DNA of 59,977 bases from Polyangiaceae bacterium (GTDB lineage Bacteria; Myxococcota_A; Polyangia; Polyangiales; Polyangiaceae): contig WQZB01000019.1 of the NCBI GenBank assembly GCA_009780955.1, positions 1 through 59,977 of the forward strand, in the 5' to 3' direction. A model generated the notes under the pieces. The model ran no database searches. It was not told where the DNA came from and saw nothing but the letters and a program-made list of their open reading frames with translations. The position numbers and the translations under genes are program-made. Position 1 is the first letter of the stretch, and every line of letters begins with the position of its first letter. Shown one piece after another: positions 16,980 to 26,445 of this stretch.

Positions 16980-19121
16980 ATGCCTGAGCAGCTGATTGCA
17001 ATCCTGATTGCAGCCGTAGCCGTTTTCGTCGTGGTCGTCGGTGTTCTCGCACTCGTCGCCCGCTTCTACCGCCAAGTGGAACAGGGCAAAGCGCTCATCG
17101 TGAACACCATGCGAAGCGAACCCGTGGTCGCATTCACCGGCGCGGTGGTTTACCCCATCATCAACCGCGCGGAGGTCATGGACCTGTCGGTGAAAACGAT
17201 CGACATCGATCGCCGCGGGAAAGAAGGGCTCATCTGCAACGACAACATTCGCGCCGACATCAACGTGACCTTCTTCATTCGCGTCAACAAAACGCGCGAG
17301 GACGTGCTCAAGGTTGCTCAGTCCATCGGCTGCACACGCGCAAGCGATCCGAAAACACTCGAAGATCTTTTTACTTCGAAGTTCGCCGAGGCGCTGAAAA
17401 CCGTCGGCAAGCACTTCAATTTCGAGCAGCTCTACACGAATCGCGAAGACTTCAAAGACAAGATCATCGAAGTCATTGGCAAAGATCTCAATGGCTTCAT
17501 ACTCGACGACGCGGCCATCGACTACCTTGAGCAGACCCCGCTCGAGGCGCTCGACAAAGACAACATCATGGATGCCGACGGCATCCGCAAAATCACCGAA
17601 ATTACCGTTACACACAACGTGCAGACCAACGAGCTCCGTCAGAAAGAGCGCATGGAGATAGGCAGCCAGAACCTAAACGCCGACGAGGCGATTTTCCGGT
17701 TCGAGCAGCGGCGCGCCGAAGCCGAGGCAAAGAAGAACAAAGAGGTCTCCGTCGCCCAGTCGCGAGAGCAAAACGAAGCGGCCCGCGTGAACAGCGACGA
17801 GCAGAAAAAGACGTTGCTCGTTCACCACAAAAACGAGGAAGAAGCGCTCGTCGCGGCCGAGGCCAAGGCTCGCGGCGTCGCCATTGCGCAGAAGAACCGC
17901 GAGCGCGAGATTGCCGTCGAAACCGAACGCGTCGAAAAGGCCCGTCAGCTCGAGATCATCGGCCGCGAGCGCGAGGTCACCCTCGTCGGCATCTCGCGCG
18001 ACAAAGAAGTCGAGAGCCAGAAAAAGGAGATCGCCGACGTCGTCCGCTCACGCATCGTCGTCGAGAAAACCGTCGCAGTGGAAGAAGAGGCGACGAAAGA
18101 CGTGCGCGCCCTGGCGACAGCAAACCGCGATCGCGAAGGGCAACGCATCAAGGCCGAGGCCGAAGCACAAACGGCGCTCGTCAAGCAGGTCAAGGCGGCG
18201 GAGGCAGCCGCAGAAGTCTCCAAGCACGCCGCGCGTCAGAAGACGATTGCCGCCGACGCCGAACTCGATACGGCCGACAAACTCGCGCGCGCAAAAATCC
18301 GCATCGCAGAAGGCGTGCAAGCCGAGGCTGCAGCGGAAGGCTTGGCCAAGGTGCGCGTCAAAGAGGCCGACGCGGTCGCAAGCGAAAAGCAGGGGCTCGT
18401 TGAGGCGCGCATCACGCTCGAAAAAATGCAGGCAACCGCCGCAGGCGAAGAGAAGCAGGGGTTCGCTCGCGCAAAAGTCAAGCAAGCCGATGCCGACGCC
18501 GTGCAGAAGCTCGGTGTCGCCGAGGCGAGCGCACTTCGTGAGAAGCTCGCGGCCGAAGCCGCAGGCGAAGAGCAGAAGGGGCTCGCGGGCGTGAAAGTGC
18601 GCGAGGCCGACGCGGTGGCCATCGAGCGGCGCGGCCTGGCCGAAGCCGCGGCCACGCGCGAGAAACTCGTTGCGGAGGCAGCAGGCATCGCCGAAAAAGC
18701 AGCCTCGATGAAGGCCCTCGATCAAGCGAGCCGCGGCCACGAAGAGTTCCGCCTCAAGCTTGATAAAGAGAAAACCATCGAGCTCGAAGCGATCCACGCG
18801 AAGAAAGACGTTGCCGCGGCCCAGGCACAAATCCTCGCGCAGGCATTTGCGAACGCGAAGTTCAATATCGTCGGCGGCGACGGTCAGTTCTTCGAGCGCT
18901 TCGTCAAGGCCGTGAGCGTGAGCCAGGCCATCGACGGCGCTGTCGACTCGAGCCCGACGGTCAAGTCTCTCGTTCAGGCGGCCATGGGTCCCGACGACGA
19001 GGCCGCGCTCGGTCTCATTGAAAAGTTGCTCGGCCCTGATCGGGCGGCGCAGGCGCGCCTCGCAACGACTGCACACGCTGCGCGAGAGGATGCGGGCAAC
19101 GGCAACTCATCGCAGCCATGA
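16980..19121 (+). CDS. Flotillin/YqiK-like SPFH-domain membrane scaffold protein
   Basis: The 713-residue protein has one N-terminal membrane helix (residues 5-28), an SPFH domain (about 30-215; ALIVNTMRSEPVVAFTGAVVYPI and ADINVTFFIRVNK) and a very long helical region (230-650) rich in Glu/Ala/Lys, with repeated EAEA/EKQG(L/F)-type units such as AGEEKQG and AGEEQKG. The end (660-713) is Asp/Ser/Ala-rich. Flotillins oligomerise on membranes and organise signalling or transport partners. It lies between the NfeD-like gene and the giant ATPase, overlapping the latter by 4 bp, so the two are translationally coupled. E. coli YqiK is shorter (about 550), so the helical repeat region is expanded here. 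Confidence 0.9.
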   Translation: MPEQLIAILIAAVAVFVVVVGVLALVARFYRQVEQGKALIVNTMRSEPVVAFTGAVVYPIINRAEVMDLSVKTIDIDRRGKEGLICNDNIRADINVTFFIRVNKTREDVLKVAQSIGCTRASDPKTLEDLFTSKFAEALKTVGKHFNFEQLYTNREDFKDKIIEVIGKDLNGFILDDAAIDYLEQTPLEALDKDNIMDADGIRKITEITVTHNVQTNELRQKERMEIGSQNLNADEAIFRFEQRRAEAEAKKNKEVSVAQSREQNEAARVNSDEQKKTLLVHHKNEEEALVAAEAKARGVAIAQKNREREIAVETERVEKARQLEIIGREREVTLVGISRDKEVESQKKEIADVVRSRIVVEKTVAVEEEATKDVRALATANRDREGQRIKAEAEAQTALVKQVKAAEAAAEVSKHAARQKTIAADAELDTADKLARAKIRIAEGVQAEAAAEGLAKVRVKEADAVASEKQGLVEARITLEKMQATAAGEEKQGFARAKVKQADADAVQKLGVAEASALREKLAAEAAGEEQKGLAGVKVREADAVAIERRGLAEAAATREKLVAEAAGIAEKAASMKALDQASRGHEEFRLKLDKEKTIELEAIHAKKDVAAAQAQILAQAFANAKFNIVGGDGQFFERFVKAVSVSQAIDGAVDSSPTVKSLVQAAMGPDDEAALGLIEKLLGPDRAAQARLATTAHAAREDAGNGNSSQP

Positions 19122-22100
19122 CGCCATTGGACAACGGCAACGGCGCGGACGCTGCCTCGCCAGTGTCGCCGGCATCACCGGCGGCAGTCACGATGGCGGC
19201 GGCGCTCGAAGGAGGCAGCTACGACGTCGTTAGGCGTCGACTCCTCGAGCAGGCCGCCGAACTCGGGGCACGAGCCGAGGCACTCAACGAAAAGCGAAAA
19301 AGCATCTTCGGCGTCACCGAGCTTGCGCTGATCGCGAACGAGCGGGTGCGAACCGAGCACAATTGCATCGCACGCGACGTCGTCAGCGTGCACGGCAATC
19401 TCCTCTTCGGCTTCCAAGTTTTCATGGGCCTGAAAACCGAAGTTGGGGTCTCCGATATATTTGCATTCTATAAATTTCAGCGGAAGTCCAAGCCTGACGG
19501 CGACTTCGAATGGGATCTGTCCGCGTTGCCCCCGGGCGATGCGGAATGCGCGTTTCTGGCGGATACGAGCTTCGACAAGGAGCTGCATGACACCTTCAAG
19601 TACTACGCGAAAGACGCTCGCTTGCTTCGTTTGAAGCGCACCGAGTCTCGCCTCTTCGCGGCGGTTCAGGTCGGAGCCACGCCGCGCGATGCCAAAGTCT
19701 TTCGTTGGGCGATCGATGCTGCAGGGCGCCTGACCTACGTGGACGCGCGAGGCGAAGAAGAAATGGCGCCGCCAGCGCCGCACGATTTCACATGGACGAC
19801 CACGCGCCGTGAAGACCAAGTGCATGGCGAGCATCCACACATCAACATTCTCGACACGGTTTTCGTCGAGACAGTCGGCGGCGATCTCACGGTCAAAGTC
19901 GAAAACAACACGAAAGACGGCAGGGGCATTTACCGCGAGCCCGTCGACGACGCGAACCAAACGCTCGACGACGCCGACATCTCGTACGCGAAGGTCGGTC
20001 AGCTCATTTTGCTGCGCATCAAGCCATTTCGCGAAGAGAAGGTCCGCTATCTCGTCTACGACATTCGCGGCCGCTCTGTCACGCGCATCGACGCGATTGG
20101 CATTTCATGCCGCGAGCTACCTGAAGACCATGGCATCGTCTTCCCTGGTGGCTATTACCTGCAGACAGGCGAACACAAAGTCTTCGAAGGAGACATGAGC
20201 GACTTCGAGTTCGAGCGCATCCTCGAATCGCCGAACGGTGAAGACGTGCTTTACGTGTATCATGCACGCGACGCAGGCGAGTACATTCTTTTGCCGTACA
20301 ACGTCATTCGCAAAGAGGTAACCTCGCTGGTACGCTGCCACGGTTACAGTCTCGCGGCCGACGGTACCATGGCAATCTTCCGCGCGGTGGACGAGCCAAC
20401 GCGCGTGCACCCGCTGCAAATCTGGCGAACGCCCTTCAGCACCACAGAGTACGCGGCGGCCGCACCCAAAGGAGCAAGTTACCTCGCGAAGGTAGGCAAT
20501 GCCGATCTCGTGCGCGGGATCTCGAGCACCCTGTCGCTTCGCAAGCTCGCGAACACCGAAAAGCCCACGCGCACGACGTACGAAGATCTCGCCCTCGAGC
20601 TGTCACGCACAATCAACGCGCACTACTGGCTTGGCCACGGCGAGGTGGGAGATCTCCTCTCGACTCTCACGTCGATGAAAAAGACGAGCGAGCTCGTTTT
20701 GAACGAGTTCGACAAAGTCGACGCCATCAAAAAGCGCGCAGCCCTAGCGCTTGAAACAGCTACCGCAGAGCAAAAAGAGCTTCTCGCGCGCGTGCGCGCG
20801 GGCGACTTGCACGGCGCCCAAGAATTCCTGACGGCACTCGCCACACTTCGAAGTCAGCGCGGGCAGCTCATTGGCTTGAAAGATCTGCGCGGCATCAACG
20901 CCGACGCCGTTGCGAAGCTCGAGGCCGAAGTCACCGAGCGCGCAGACGAAGTGGGCAAGGCATGCGCCGAGTACTTCATGAAGGACGACGCGTGGGCGCC
21001 GCTCGTGGAAAGCCTGACCGTCCTCGAGTCGAAAATCGAATCCGCTACCAAGGCAAGCGATCTCGCCCCGCACGCTATCGAGCTCGACACCCTCCAACAG
21101 GGGCTCACGCTCCTCGCAGAGATCACCTCGAGCCTGAAGATCGAAGACACGACCGCGCGAACCAAGGTTCTCGAAGGCGTATCGGCCGCGTTCGCGCGTC
21201 AGAACCGAGCACGCGCAATCTACCAAGAGCGCAAGAAGGACTTGTCACTCAAGGAGGGTCGTGCCGAGTTCGCGGCGCAGTTTCTCCTGTTTGGGCAAGC
21301 TGTTACCGGAGCGCTCTCGCTCTGCAATTCGCCCGAGGCATGCGATCAGCAGCTGTCGAGACTTTTGCTCAGTCTCGAGGAGCTCGAGGGAAAATTCGGC
21401 GAACTTGGTGAGTTCTCCGCCGATCTGGCGCAGAAGCGCGAAGAGGTAAACGACGCGATTTCTGCGCGGCGCCAGCAGCTTCTCGACGAGCGGCAGCGCC
21501 GCGTGCAGAACCTGATGACCGCGGCCGAGCGCATCTTGTCGAGCGTTTCGCGACGCACCAAAACGCTGACGACGCAGGACGAGCTCCACGCGTATTTCGC
21601 GTCCGATGCGATGGTGCAAAAGCTCGGCGAGCTCGAGGTGCAGCTTCGCGCGATGGGCGACACCGTGCGCTCCGACGAGATCGCGTCGCGAACGAAAGCC
21701 GCGAAGCAAGATGCACTTCGTGCGCTGCGCGATAGAACCGAGCTTTCCGCCGAAAGCGAAGGCACCATCAAGCTCGGACCGCACGTTTTCAGCGTGCACA
21801 CGCAGCCACTCGAGTTGGTGCTCGTGCCGAAGTCCGGTGTGATGACGCTGCACCTGACAGGAACCGAATACTTCGAGACCATTCAAGATCCAACGCTCGA
21901 AGCCTCACGCGATCTTTGGGAGCAAACGCTCGTGTCGGAAAGCCCGCAGGTTTACCGCGGTGAGTACCTCGCGGCGTCCATGCTGCTCAACGCGGAAGAC
22001 GGGAAAAATGGGCTCAGTGTCGACGCGCTGAACGAAGCCGCTCGCGATCCAGCGCACTTGCTCGAAAAAGTGCGCGCCTTCGCGCAAGAGCGACTCGACG

Positions 22101-24109
22101 AAGGCTACGAGCGCGGTGTGCACGACGTCGACGCGGCGAAAATCCTCGAGAAGCTTGTCTCGCTGAGGGCTTCGGCAGGGCTTTTGCGCTACGCACCCGA
22201 TGTGCGTGCCCTCGCGTGGCTTCATTGGGCGGGCGTTGGGCCACAAGCACGCAATGTGCTGCATGCGCGAGCCAAGAGCCTCGGACGTCTGCGCGCAAAC
22301 GCCGCGTATGCCACGGGCCATGCCGCTACGAAAAGCCAAGCAGCGCTCGCCACGGAGATCAGCGAGTCGCTGGCCGAAAGCGCGCAAACCTTCGCGCTAA
22401 CCGTGAACGCAGCGAGCGCTGCACGCTACCTCGTCGAAGAGCTCGCCCAGGAGCGAATCCATTTCTGCGCGAGTATTACTGCCGACAGCCTGTGCCGCGG
22501 GCTCATCGCAATGCTTGACGAAAGCGGCCATCGCCGCTGGTTCGAAGACGAGCTCTCCGTGCTCGAACAGCACCCTCTGGCACGACTTCAAGTGGCCATT
22601 GCATACGTCGGCGCGTTCATCGAAAAAAAGAAGCTTGAGACCGCGAGTTCGTTCACGCGCGAAGCGGCGACGTTGCTCGTGCTCCACCACGACATATCGC
22701 ACGAGCCGAGTGCGGCAACCGTCGAGGCAAAGGTAGACGGGCTGCTCGGCGTGCACCCTCGAATCGAGAATCGGACCATGCGTCTTGCGATCGACGAGGC
22801 TTTGCTGCGGCTCGTCCCGTTTGTGACCGAGCATGCGCCGCGCTTCCGAGATTTTCGCAAAGTGAAAGCGAGCATCATCGAGCGCGAGAAAGAACGTCTT
22901 CGAATGGGCGAGTTTTTGCCGCGCGTTTTGACGTCGTTCGTACGAAACCGGCTCATCGATCAGGTGTACTTGCCGCTCGTTGGCGCGAACCTCGCCAAGC
23001 AGATTGGCACACTCGGCATGAACGGTCGCACCGATCGAATGGGCATGCTGCTGCTCGTTTCGCCGCCTGGTTACGGCAAAACAACGCTCATGGAGTACAT
23101 CGCGAGCGTGCTCGGGCTCGTTTTCATGAAGGTAAACGGACCGGCACTCGGCCGCGAGGTCACGTCACTCGACCCCGCGGATGCAAAGAGCGCGACGGCC
23201 CGGCAGGAGGTCGAGAAAATCAACCTTGCCTTCGAGATGCAGAGCAACGTCATGCTCTACCTCGATGACATCCAGCACGTGAGCACCGAGCTTTTGCAAA
23301 AGTTCATCTCACTTTGCGATGCCCAGAGGCGCATTGAAGGCGTGTGGAAGGGCAAGAGTCGCACCTATGACTTTCGCGGCAAAAAATTCTGCGTGGTCAT
23401 GGCGGGTAACCCATACACGGAAACGGGCACGCGTTTTCAGATCCCCGACATGCTTGCGAACCGTGCCGACACCTACAACCTTGGCGACATTCTTGGTGGG
23501 CAGGACGAGCTCTTTGCCTCGAGTTACATCGAGAACGCGCTCACGTCGAATCCGACACTTACTCCGCTCGCGATGCGCGATCCGGCGGACGTTCAGAAAC
23601 TTGTCAGGCTCGCACGCGGCGAAGACGTGCCGCTCACCGAGCTGTCACACGGTTACTCGGCAGCCGAAGTCGATGAGATCGCATCCGTGCTCCGCCATCT
23701 TTTCGTGGTGCAGAAGGTGCTGCTCGAGGTGAACCGACAGTACATTGCGTCGGCCTCGCAGGAGGACGCCTTCCGAACCGAGCCCCCATTCAAACTTCAG
23801 GGCAGCTACCGCAACATGAACAAGCTTGCCGAAAAAATCGTCTCAGCGATGAACGACAGCGAGCTAGAGCAGCTCATTGATGATCACTACGCGAGCGAGG
23901 CACAAACGCTGACAACCGTGGCCGAGCAGAACTTACTCAAGCTCGGCGAGATCCGCGGGCGAATGACCGACGAGCAGCGCGCACGTTGGCGCGAAATCAA
24001 GGACGCGTACATGCGCACGCGGCGCGCGGGCGGAAAGGGCGAGCTCACGGAGCTCACGGAGCTCACGGAAAGAGTGCGCAGGCTCGAGCAGCGCCTCACG
24101 CATCCGTGA
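19118..24109 (+). CDS. Giant AAA-family ATPase annotated in relatives as a DNA repair ATPase (DUF3686-like)
   Basis: At 1663 residues this is the largest protein here. Residues 20-500 are a mixed alpha/beta region matching, from memory, the DUF3686 family found before AAA domains (IFAFYKFQRKSKPDGDFEWDL, FVETVGGDLTVKVENNT). Residues 500-950 are mostly helical and coiled-coil. Residues 1300-1560 are the AAA module: Walker A SPPGYGKTTLMEY near 1315, Walker B NVMLYLDDIQHV near 1377, and CVVMAGNPYTETGTRFQIP as sensor-like region. The C-terminus has a small tandem (ELTELTELTERV). No membrane helix is seen. The 4-bp overlap with the flotillin gene indicates a stable partnership at the membrane. The DNA-repair name is inherited annotation, not shown by sequence. 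Confidence 0.85.
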   Translation: MTPLDNGNGADAASPVSPASPAAVTMAAALEGGSYDVVRRRLLEQAAELGARAEALNEKRKSIFGVTELALIANERVRTEHNCIARDVVSVHGNLLFGFQVFMGLKTEVGVSDIFAFYKFQRKSKPDGDFEWDLSALPPGDAECAFLADTSFDKELHDTFKYYAKDARLLRLKRTESRLFAAVQVGATPRDAKVFRWAIDAAGRLTYVDARGEEEMAPPAPHDFTWTTTRREDQVHGEHPHINILDTVFVETVGGDLTVKVENNTKDGRGIYREPVDDANQTLDDADISYAKVGQLILLRIKPFREEKVRYLVYDIRGRSVTRIDAIGISCRELPEDHGIVFPGGYYLQTGEHKVFEGDMSDFEFERILESPNGEDVLYVYHARDAGEYILLPYNVIRKEVTSLVRCHGYSLAADGTMAIFRAVDEPTRVHPLQIWRTPFSTTEYAAAAPKGASYLAKVGNADLVRGISSTLSLRKLANTEKPTRTTYEDLALELSRTINAHYWLGHGEVGDLLSTLTSMKKTSELVLNEFDKVDAIKKRAALALETATAEQKELLARVRAGDLHGAQEFLTALATLRSQRGQLIGLKDLRGINADAVAKLEAEVTERADEVGKACAEYFMKDDAWAPLVESLTVLESKIESATKASDLAPHAIELDTLQQGLTLLAEITSSLKIEDTTARTKVLEGVSAAFARQNRARAIYQERKKDLSLKEGRAEFAAQFLLFGQAVTGALSLCNSPEACDQQLSRLLLSLEELEGKFGELGEFSADLAQKREEVNDAISARRQQLLDERQRRVQNLMTAAERILSSVSRRTKTLTTQDELHAYFASDAMVQKLGELEVQLRAMGDTVRSDEIASRTKAAKQDALRALRDRTELSAESEGTIKLGPHVFSVHTQPLELVLVPKSGVMTLHLTGTEYFETIQDPTLEASRDLWEQTLVSESPQVYRGEYLAASMLLNAEDGKNGLSVDALNEAARDPAHLLEKVRAFAQERLDEGYERGVHDVDAAKILEKLVSLRASAGLLRYAPDVRALAWLHWAGVGPQARNVLHARAKSLGRLRANAAYATGHAATKSQAALATEISESLAESAQTFALTVNAASAARYLVEELAQERIHFCASITADSLCRGLIAMLDESGHRRWFEDELSVLEQHPLARLQVAIAYVGAFIEKKKLETASSFTREAATLLVLHHDISHEPSAATVEAKVDGLLGVHPRIENRTMRLAIDEALLRLVPFVTEHAPRFRDFRKVKASIIEREKERLRMGEFLPRVLTSFVRNRLIDQVYLPLVGANLAKQIGTLGMNGRTDRMGMLLLVSPPGYGKTTLMEYIASVLGLVFMKVNGPALGREVTSLDPADAKSATARQEVEKINLAFEMQSNVMLYLDDIQHVSTELLQKFISLCDAQRRIEGVWKGKSRTYDFRGKKFCVVMAGNPYTETGTRFQIPDMLANRADTYNLGDILGGQDELFASSYIENALTSNPTLTPLAMRDPADVQKLVRLARGEDVPLTELSHGYSAAEVDEIASVLRHLFVVQKVLLEVNRQYIASASQEDAFRTEPPFKLQGSYRNMNKLAEKIVSAMNDSELEQLIDDHYASEAQTLTTVAEQNLLKLGEIRGRMTDEQRARWREIKDAYMRTRRAGGKGELTELTELTERVRRLEQRLTHP

Positions 24110-24125
24110 GCAGCCATCACGCCAA

Positions 24126-24314
24126 TCACGTAAGCCAGTCGGGCGGCGCCTGCGGTCCTGGAACGATTCCGGCGATGTCCGGATCTTCGCCTGATTCCGT
24201 CTCGGGACGGCTTGCCTTGTCGCGTTTGCGCTCTTCACGCTTTGCATTCTTTTCTCGCTGCCGCTCCTGCCTCTGCCGCTCTTTTTGCCGCTTGTTTACA
24301 CTCGGGTTCGACAT
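24126..24314 (-). CDS. Small, highly basic protein of unknown function
   Basis: The 62-residue protein (MSNPSVNKRQKERQRQERQ at the start) is almost wholly charged in its first 35 residues, with Arg, Lys, Glu and Gln, and ends with a Pro/Asp-rich tail (GPQAPPDWLT). ATG 24314 is chosen with AAAGGG upstream. Similar short NKRQKE-type proteins occur in myxobacteria and planctomycetes without assigned function, as far as I recall. The composition suggests nucleic-acid or ribosome binding or a solvent-exposed helix. It is convergent with the giant ATPase gene, with 16 bp between stops. Confidence 0.6.
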   Translation of the reverse strand: MSNPSVNKRQKERQRQERQREKNAKREERKRDKASRPETESGEDPDIAGIVPGPQAPPDWLT

Positions 24315-24501
24315 GAAAAACACACCCTTTCCGCGGTCGCACTAGCCCACCTCGGTCGGGCCAGACCGCCTGTAGTTTGCCACAACTACACCATCAACGC
24401 GGACACCGCGTGATGCCGATCGCGGATCGCTTCGAGACCGCCACGCGGAAACGGCTCAGCGAGGCGATTTTGCGTTGTGCTTGGTTGGCTAGGCTACGGC
24501 T

Positions 24502-24885
24502 CTAGACTAGACGGTATGTCGCCGTTGCTACGTACTTCAGCACGCGCTCGCAAGAGGCATTGCCGACCTGCCCATAGCAGGTATCTTCACCCTCGAATCG
24601 ATGCGATCGCATGCGAAGAGCGCTCATAATCGAGGTCGTTAAATCATGCCCGCCATCGCTACACGACGGGTTGCTGCAAGGGACCTCAAATAAGGCAGGT
24701 GCCGATGCAACAACGACTCTTCGAATGTGAGAGACTTCCGCAGACACGGCCCCCGACCTTCGCTCCTCGAGTTCGAGCTTGAGGCTTTCGAGTGTTGGGG
24801 CTTCGGCATGCAGGCGAGGCGCTTCGTCTTCGCGCCGTCGTCGCTCAGCAAAGCGATTCGCTGCGTCTCTGTTGCGGCGGTTCAT
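24502..24885 (-). CDS. Conserved hypothetical protein with a Cys-rich C-terminal domain
   Basis: It starts at ATG 24885 (MNRRNRDAANRFAERRRRE) with a GAAGGGG some 13 nt upstream; a TTG 12 nt earlier is an alternative. The 127-residue product has a charged helical N-terminus (1-55) and a compact C-terminal domain with VPCSNPSCSDGGHDLT and EDTCYGQVGNASCERVLKY. Four Cys and one His in this spacing suggest a zinc-binding or disulphide-linked mini-domain. I recall the same C-terminal pattern in other myxobacterial hypothetical proteins but cannot name the family. No partner gene is evident. Confidence 0.55.
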   Translation of the reverse strand: MNRRNRDAANRFAERRRREDEAPRLHAEAPTLESLKLELEERRSGAVSAEVSHIRRVVVASAPALFEVPCSNPSCSDGGHDLTTSIMSALRMRSHRFEGEDTCYGQVGNASCERVLKYVATATYRLV

Positions 24886-24999
24886 CAACGCAATCAATCC
24901 CCTTCGAACGGTTTTTTGAATGGCGCCGTCACTCGCGCATTAGCAAATATTGCGCCGAGCTAGCGTGTGCCTACCTGCATAGCACGCGCGGCTGCTGCC

Positions 25000-26418
25000 T
25001 TACTCACTCTTGTCGCCCATGCCTTCGCGGAGCCCAAGCTCCTTCATTTTGAGCTGAAGGCCCTTGCGCGAAATTTTGAGCAAGCGAGCAGCGTGCGTGA
25101 CGTTGCCTCCTGTCTGCTTGAGCGCACGGCTCACCAGATCGCGCTCGAGGCGACTCATTGCAACTTTCACGTGCTCTTTGAGCCCGCCGTCGGTGGGTAG
25201 AGCAACCGCCAAATCGGGCGGCGACGCCGAGGTTCCACTCACGCCGCGGAGCTCGGCGGGTAAGTCGTCGATGCGAAGCTTCTGCGCGTCACAAAACAGA
25301 ACGGCGCGCTCCATGACGTTCTCGAGCTCGCGGATGTTGCCAGGCCACGCGTACGCGATAAGAAGATTGATGGCTTCGGGCTCAATGCCAACGACGTGCT
25401 TTCTGAGGCGCTCGTTGAACTTCGCGAGGAAGTGTTCTCCGAGCAGCGGAATGTCGCTCGCACGCTCGCGCAGCGCTGGAAGGCGAAGCGACACCACATT
25501 GAGCCGATAGAACAAGTCCTCGCGGAACGCACCGGCCGCAATGAGCTTCTTGAGATCGCGATTCGTCGCAGCCACGAGGCGCACGTCGACGCGGATTGTT
25601 TTGATGCCACCCACGCGCTCAAATTCGCTTTCTTGCAGCGCACGGAGAAGCTTCACCTGCATTTCGACCGGGATTTCGCCAATCTCGTCGAGAAACAGCG
25701 TGCCGCCGTTGGCGAGCTCGAAGCGACCGGGCTTGCTCGACACGGCGCCCGTGAATGCACCACGTTCGTAGCCAAAAAGCTCGCTTTCGATGAGCTCCTT
25801 CGGGATTGCCGCGCAATTGACCTTGATGAATGGCTTGGTGCGACGCGACGAATGATCGTGAAGTGCGCGTGCGACGAGCTCTTTGCCCGTGCCGCTCTCG
25901 CCCGTAACGAGCACAGTCGTCGGACTGTCGGCAACGCGCTCGAGCACACCGTACAGATCCGTGAGGCCAGGCGACTGACCAATGATGCCGAAGCGCGCGC
26001 CAGGCACGTCCCTTGGAGCGCTCAGCACCTCTTCCTCGGCGAGCTGACGCGTCTTCAGTGCCTTCGCAACGACCTGCCGAACCTCGTCTTTGTCGAACGG
26101 CTTCGTCAAGTAGTCGAATGCACCACTTTTCAGCGCCTCGACGGCTGTGTCGACCGTGCCGTGCGCCGTGATCATGACAACAGGCAGCTCGGGTGCCTCT
26201 CGCAAAGCTTCGCGCAAGAGCGTGATGCCGTCTACCTTCGGCATCTTGAGATCCGTCACGACGAGATCGATGTGATGCTCGCGCAAGAGCGCAAGGCCCT
26301 GCTCACCATCCTCGGCAAGAAGAACGTCGTAGCCGTCGCGGGAGAGCTGTGCGGCAAGGATTTTCCGCAGGTTCGGCTCGTCGTCAACGATGAGAACCTG
26401 CTTTTTCTCGGGAAGCAT
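25000..26418 (-). CDS. Sigma-54-dependent response regulator, NtrC family
   Basis: ATG 26418 ([15 protein letters not shown]) is chosen because the receiver domain starts there; it gives 472 residues. The receiver (1-120) has the acidic pair D12/D13 and phospho-acceptor D56 in VVTDLKMP. The AAA+ activator domain (145-385) has Walker A GESGTGKE, the sigma-54-contacting ERGAFTGA loop and Walker [13 protein letters not shown]. The end (430-472) is a Fis-type helix-turn-helix ([20 protein letters not shown]). It activates sigma-54 promoters when phosphorylated. No sensor kinase is adjacent, so it is an orphan. Its start lies 27 bp from the divergent lhr start; no clear GGCAC-N5-TTGC promoter was found nearby. 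Confidence 0.93.
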   Translation of the reverse strand: MLPEKKQVLIVDDEPNLRKILAAQLSRDGYDVLLAEDGEQGLALLREHHIDLVVTDLKMPKVDGITLLREALREAPELPVVMITAHGTVDTAVEALKSGAFDYLTKPFDKDEVRQVVAKALKTRQLAEEEVLSAPRDVPGARFGIIGQSPGLTDLYGVLERVADSPTTVLVTGESGTGKELVARALHDHSSRRTKPFIKVNCAAIPKELIESELFGYERGAFTGAVSSKPGRFELANGGTLFLDEIGEIPVEMQVKLLRALQESEFERVGGIKTIRVDVRLVAATNRDLKKLIAAGAFREDLFYRLNVVSLRLPALRERASDIPLLGEHFLAKFNERLRKHVVGIEPEAINLLIAYAWPGNIRELENVMERAVLFCDAQKLRIDDLPAELRGVSGTSASPPDLAVALPTDGGLKEHVKVAMSRLERDLVSRALKQTGGNVTHAARLLKISRKGLQLKMKELGLREGMGDKSE

Positions 26419-26445
26419 TCTAAAAAGCGACCTTACTCTAAGTAA

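Noticed and set aside
18048..19076. Minus-strand frame opposite the flotillin gene
   Set aside because: Mirror of the Glu/Ala/Lys repeats in the flotillin coiled-coil; not an independent gene.
24046..24068. 9-bp triple repeat (GAGCTCACG) at the end of the giant ATPase gene
   Set aside because: A short in-frame tandem (ELT units) within a charged C-terminus; not a regulatory or mobile feature.
25396..26445. Plus-strand frame opposite the NtrC-type regulator
   Set aside because: Antisense to well-defined AAA+ and receiver motifs; no ribosome site and no recognisable domain.
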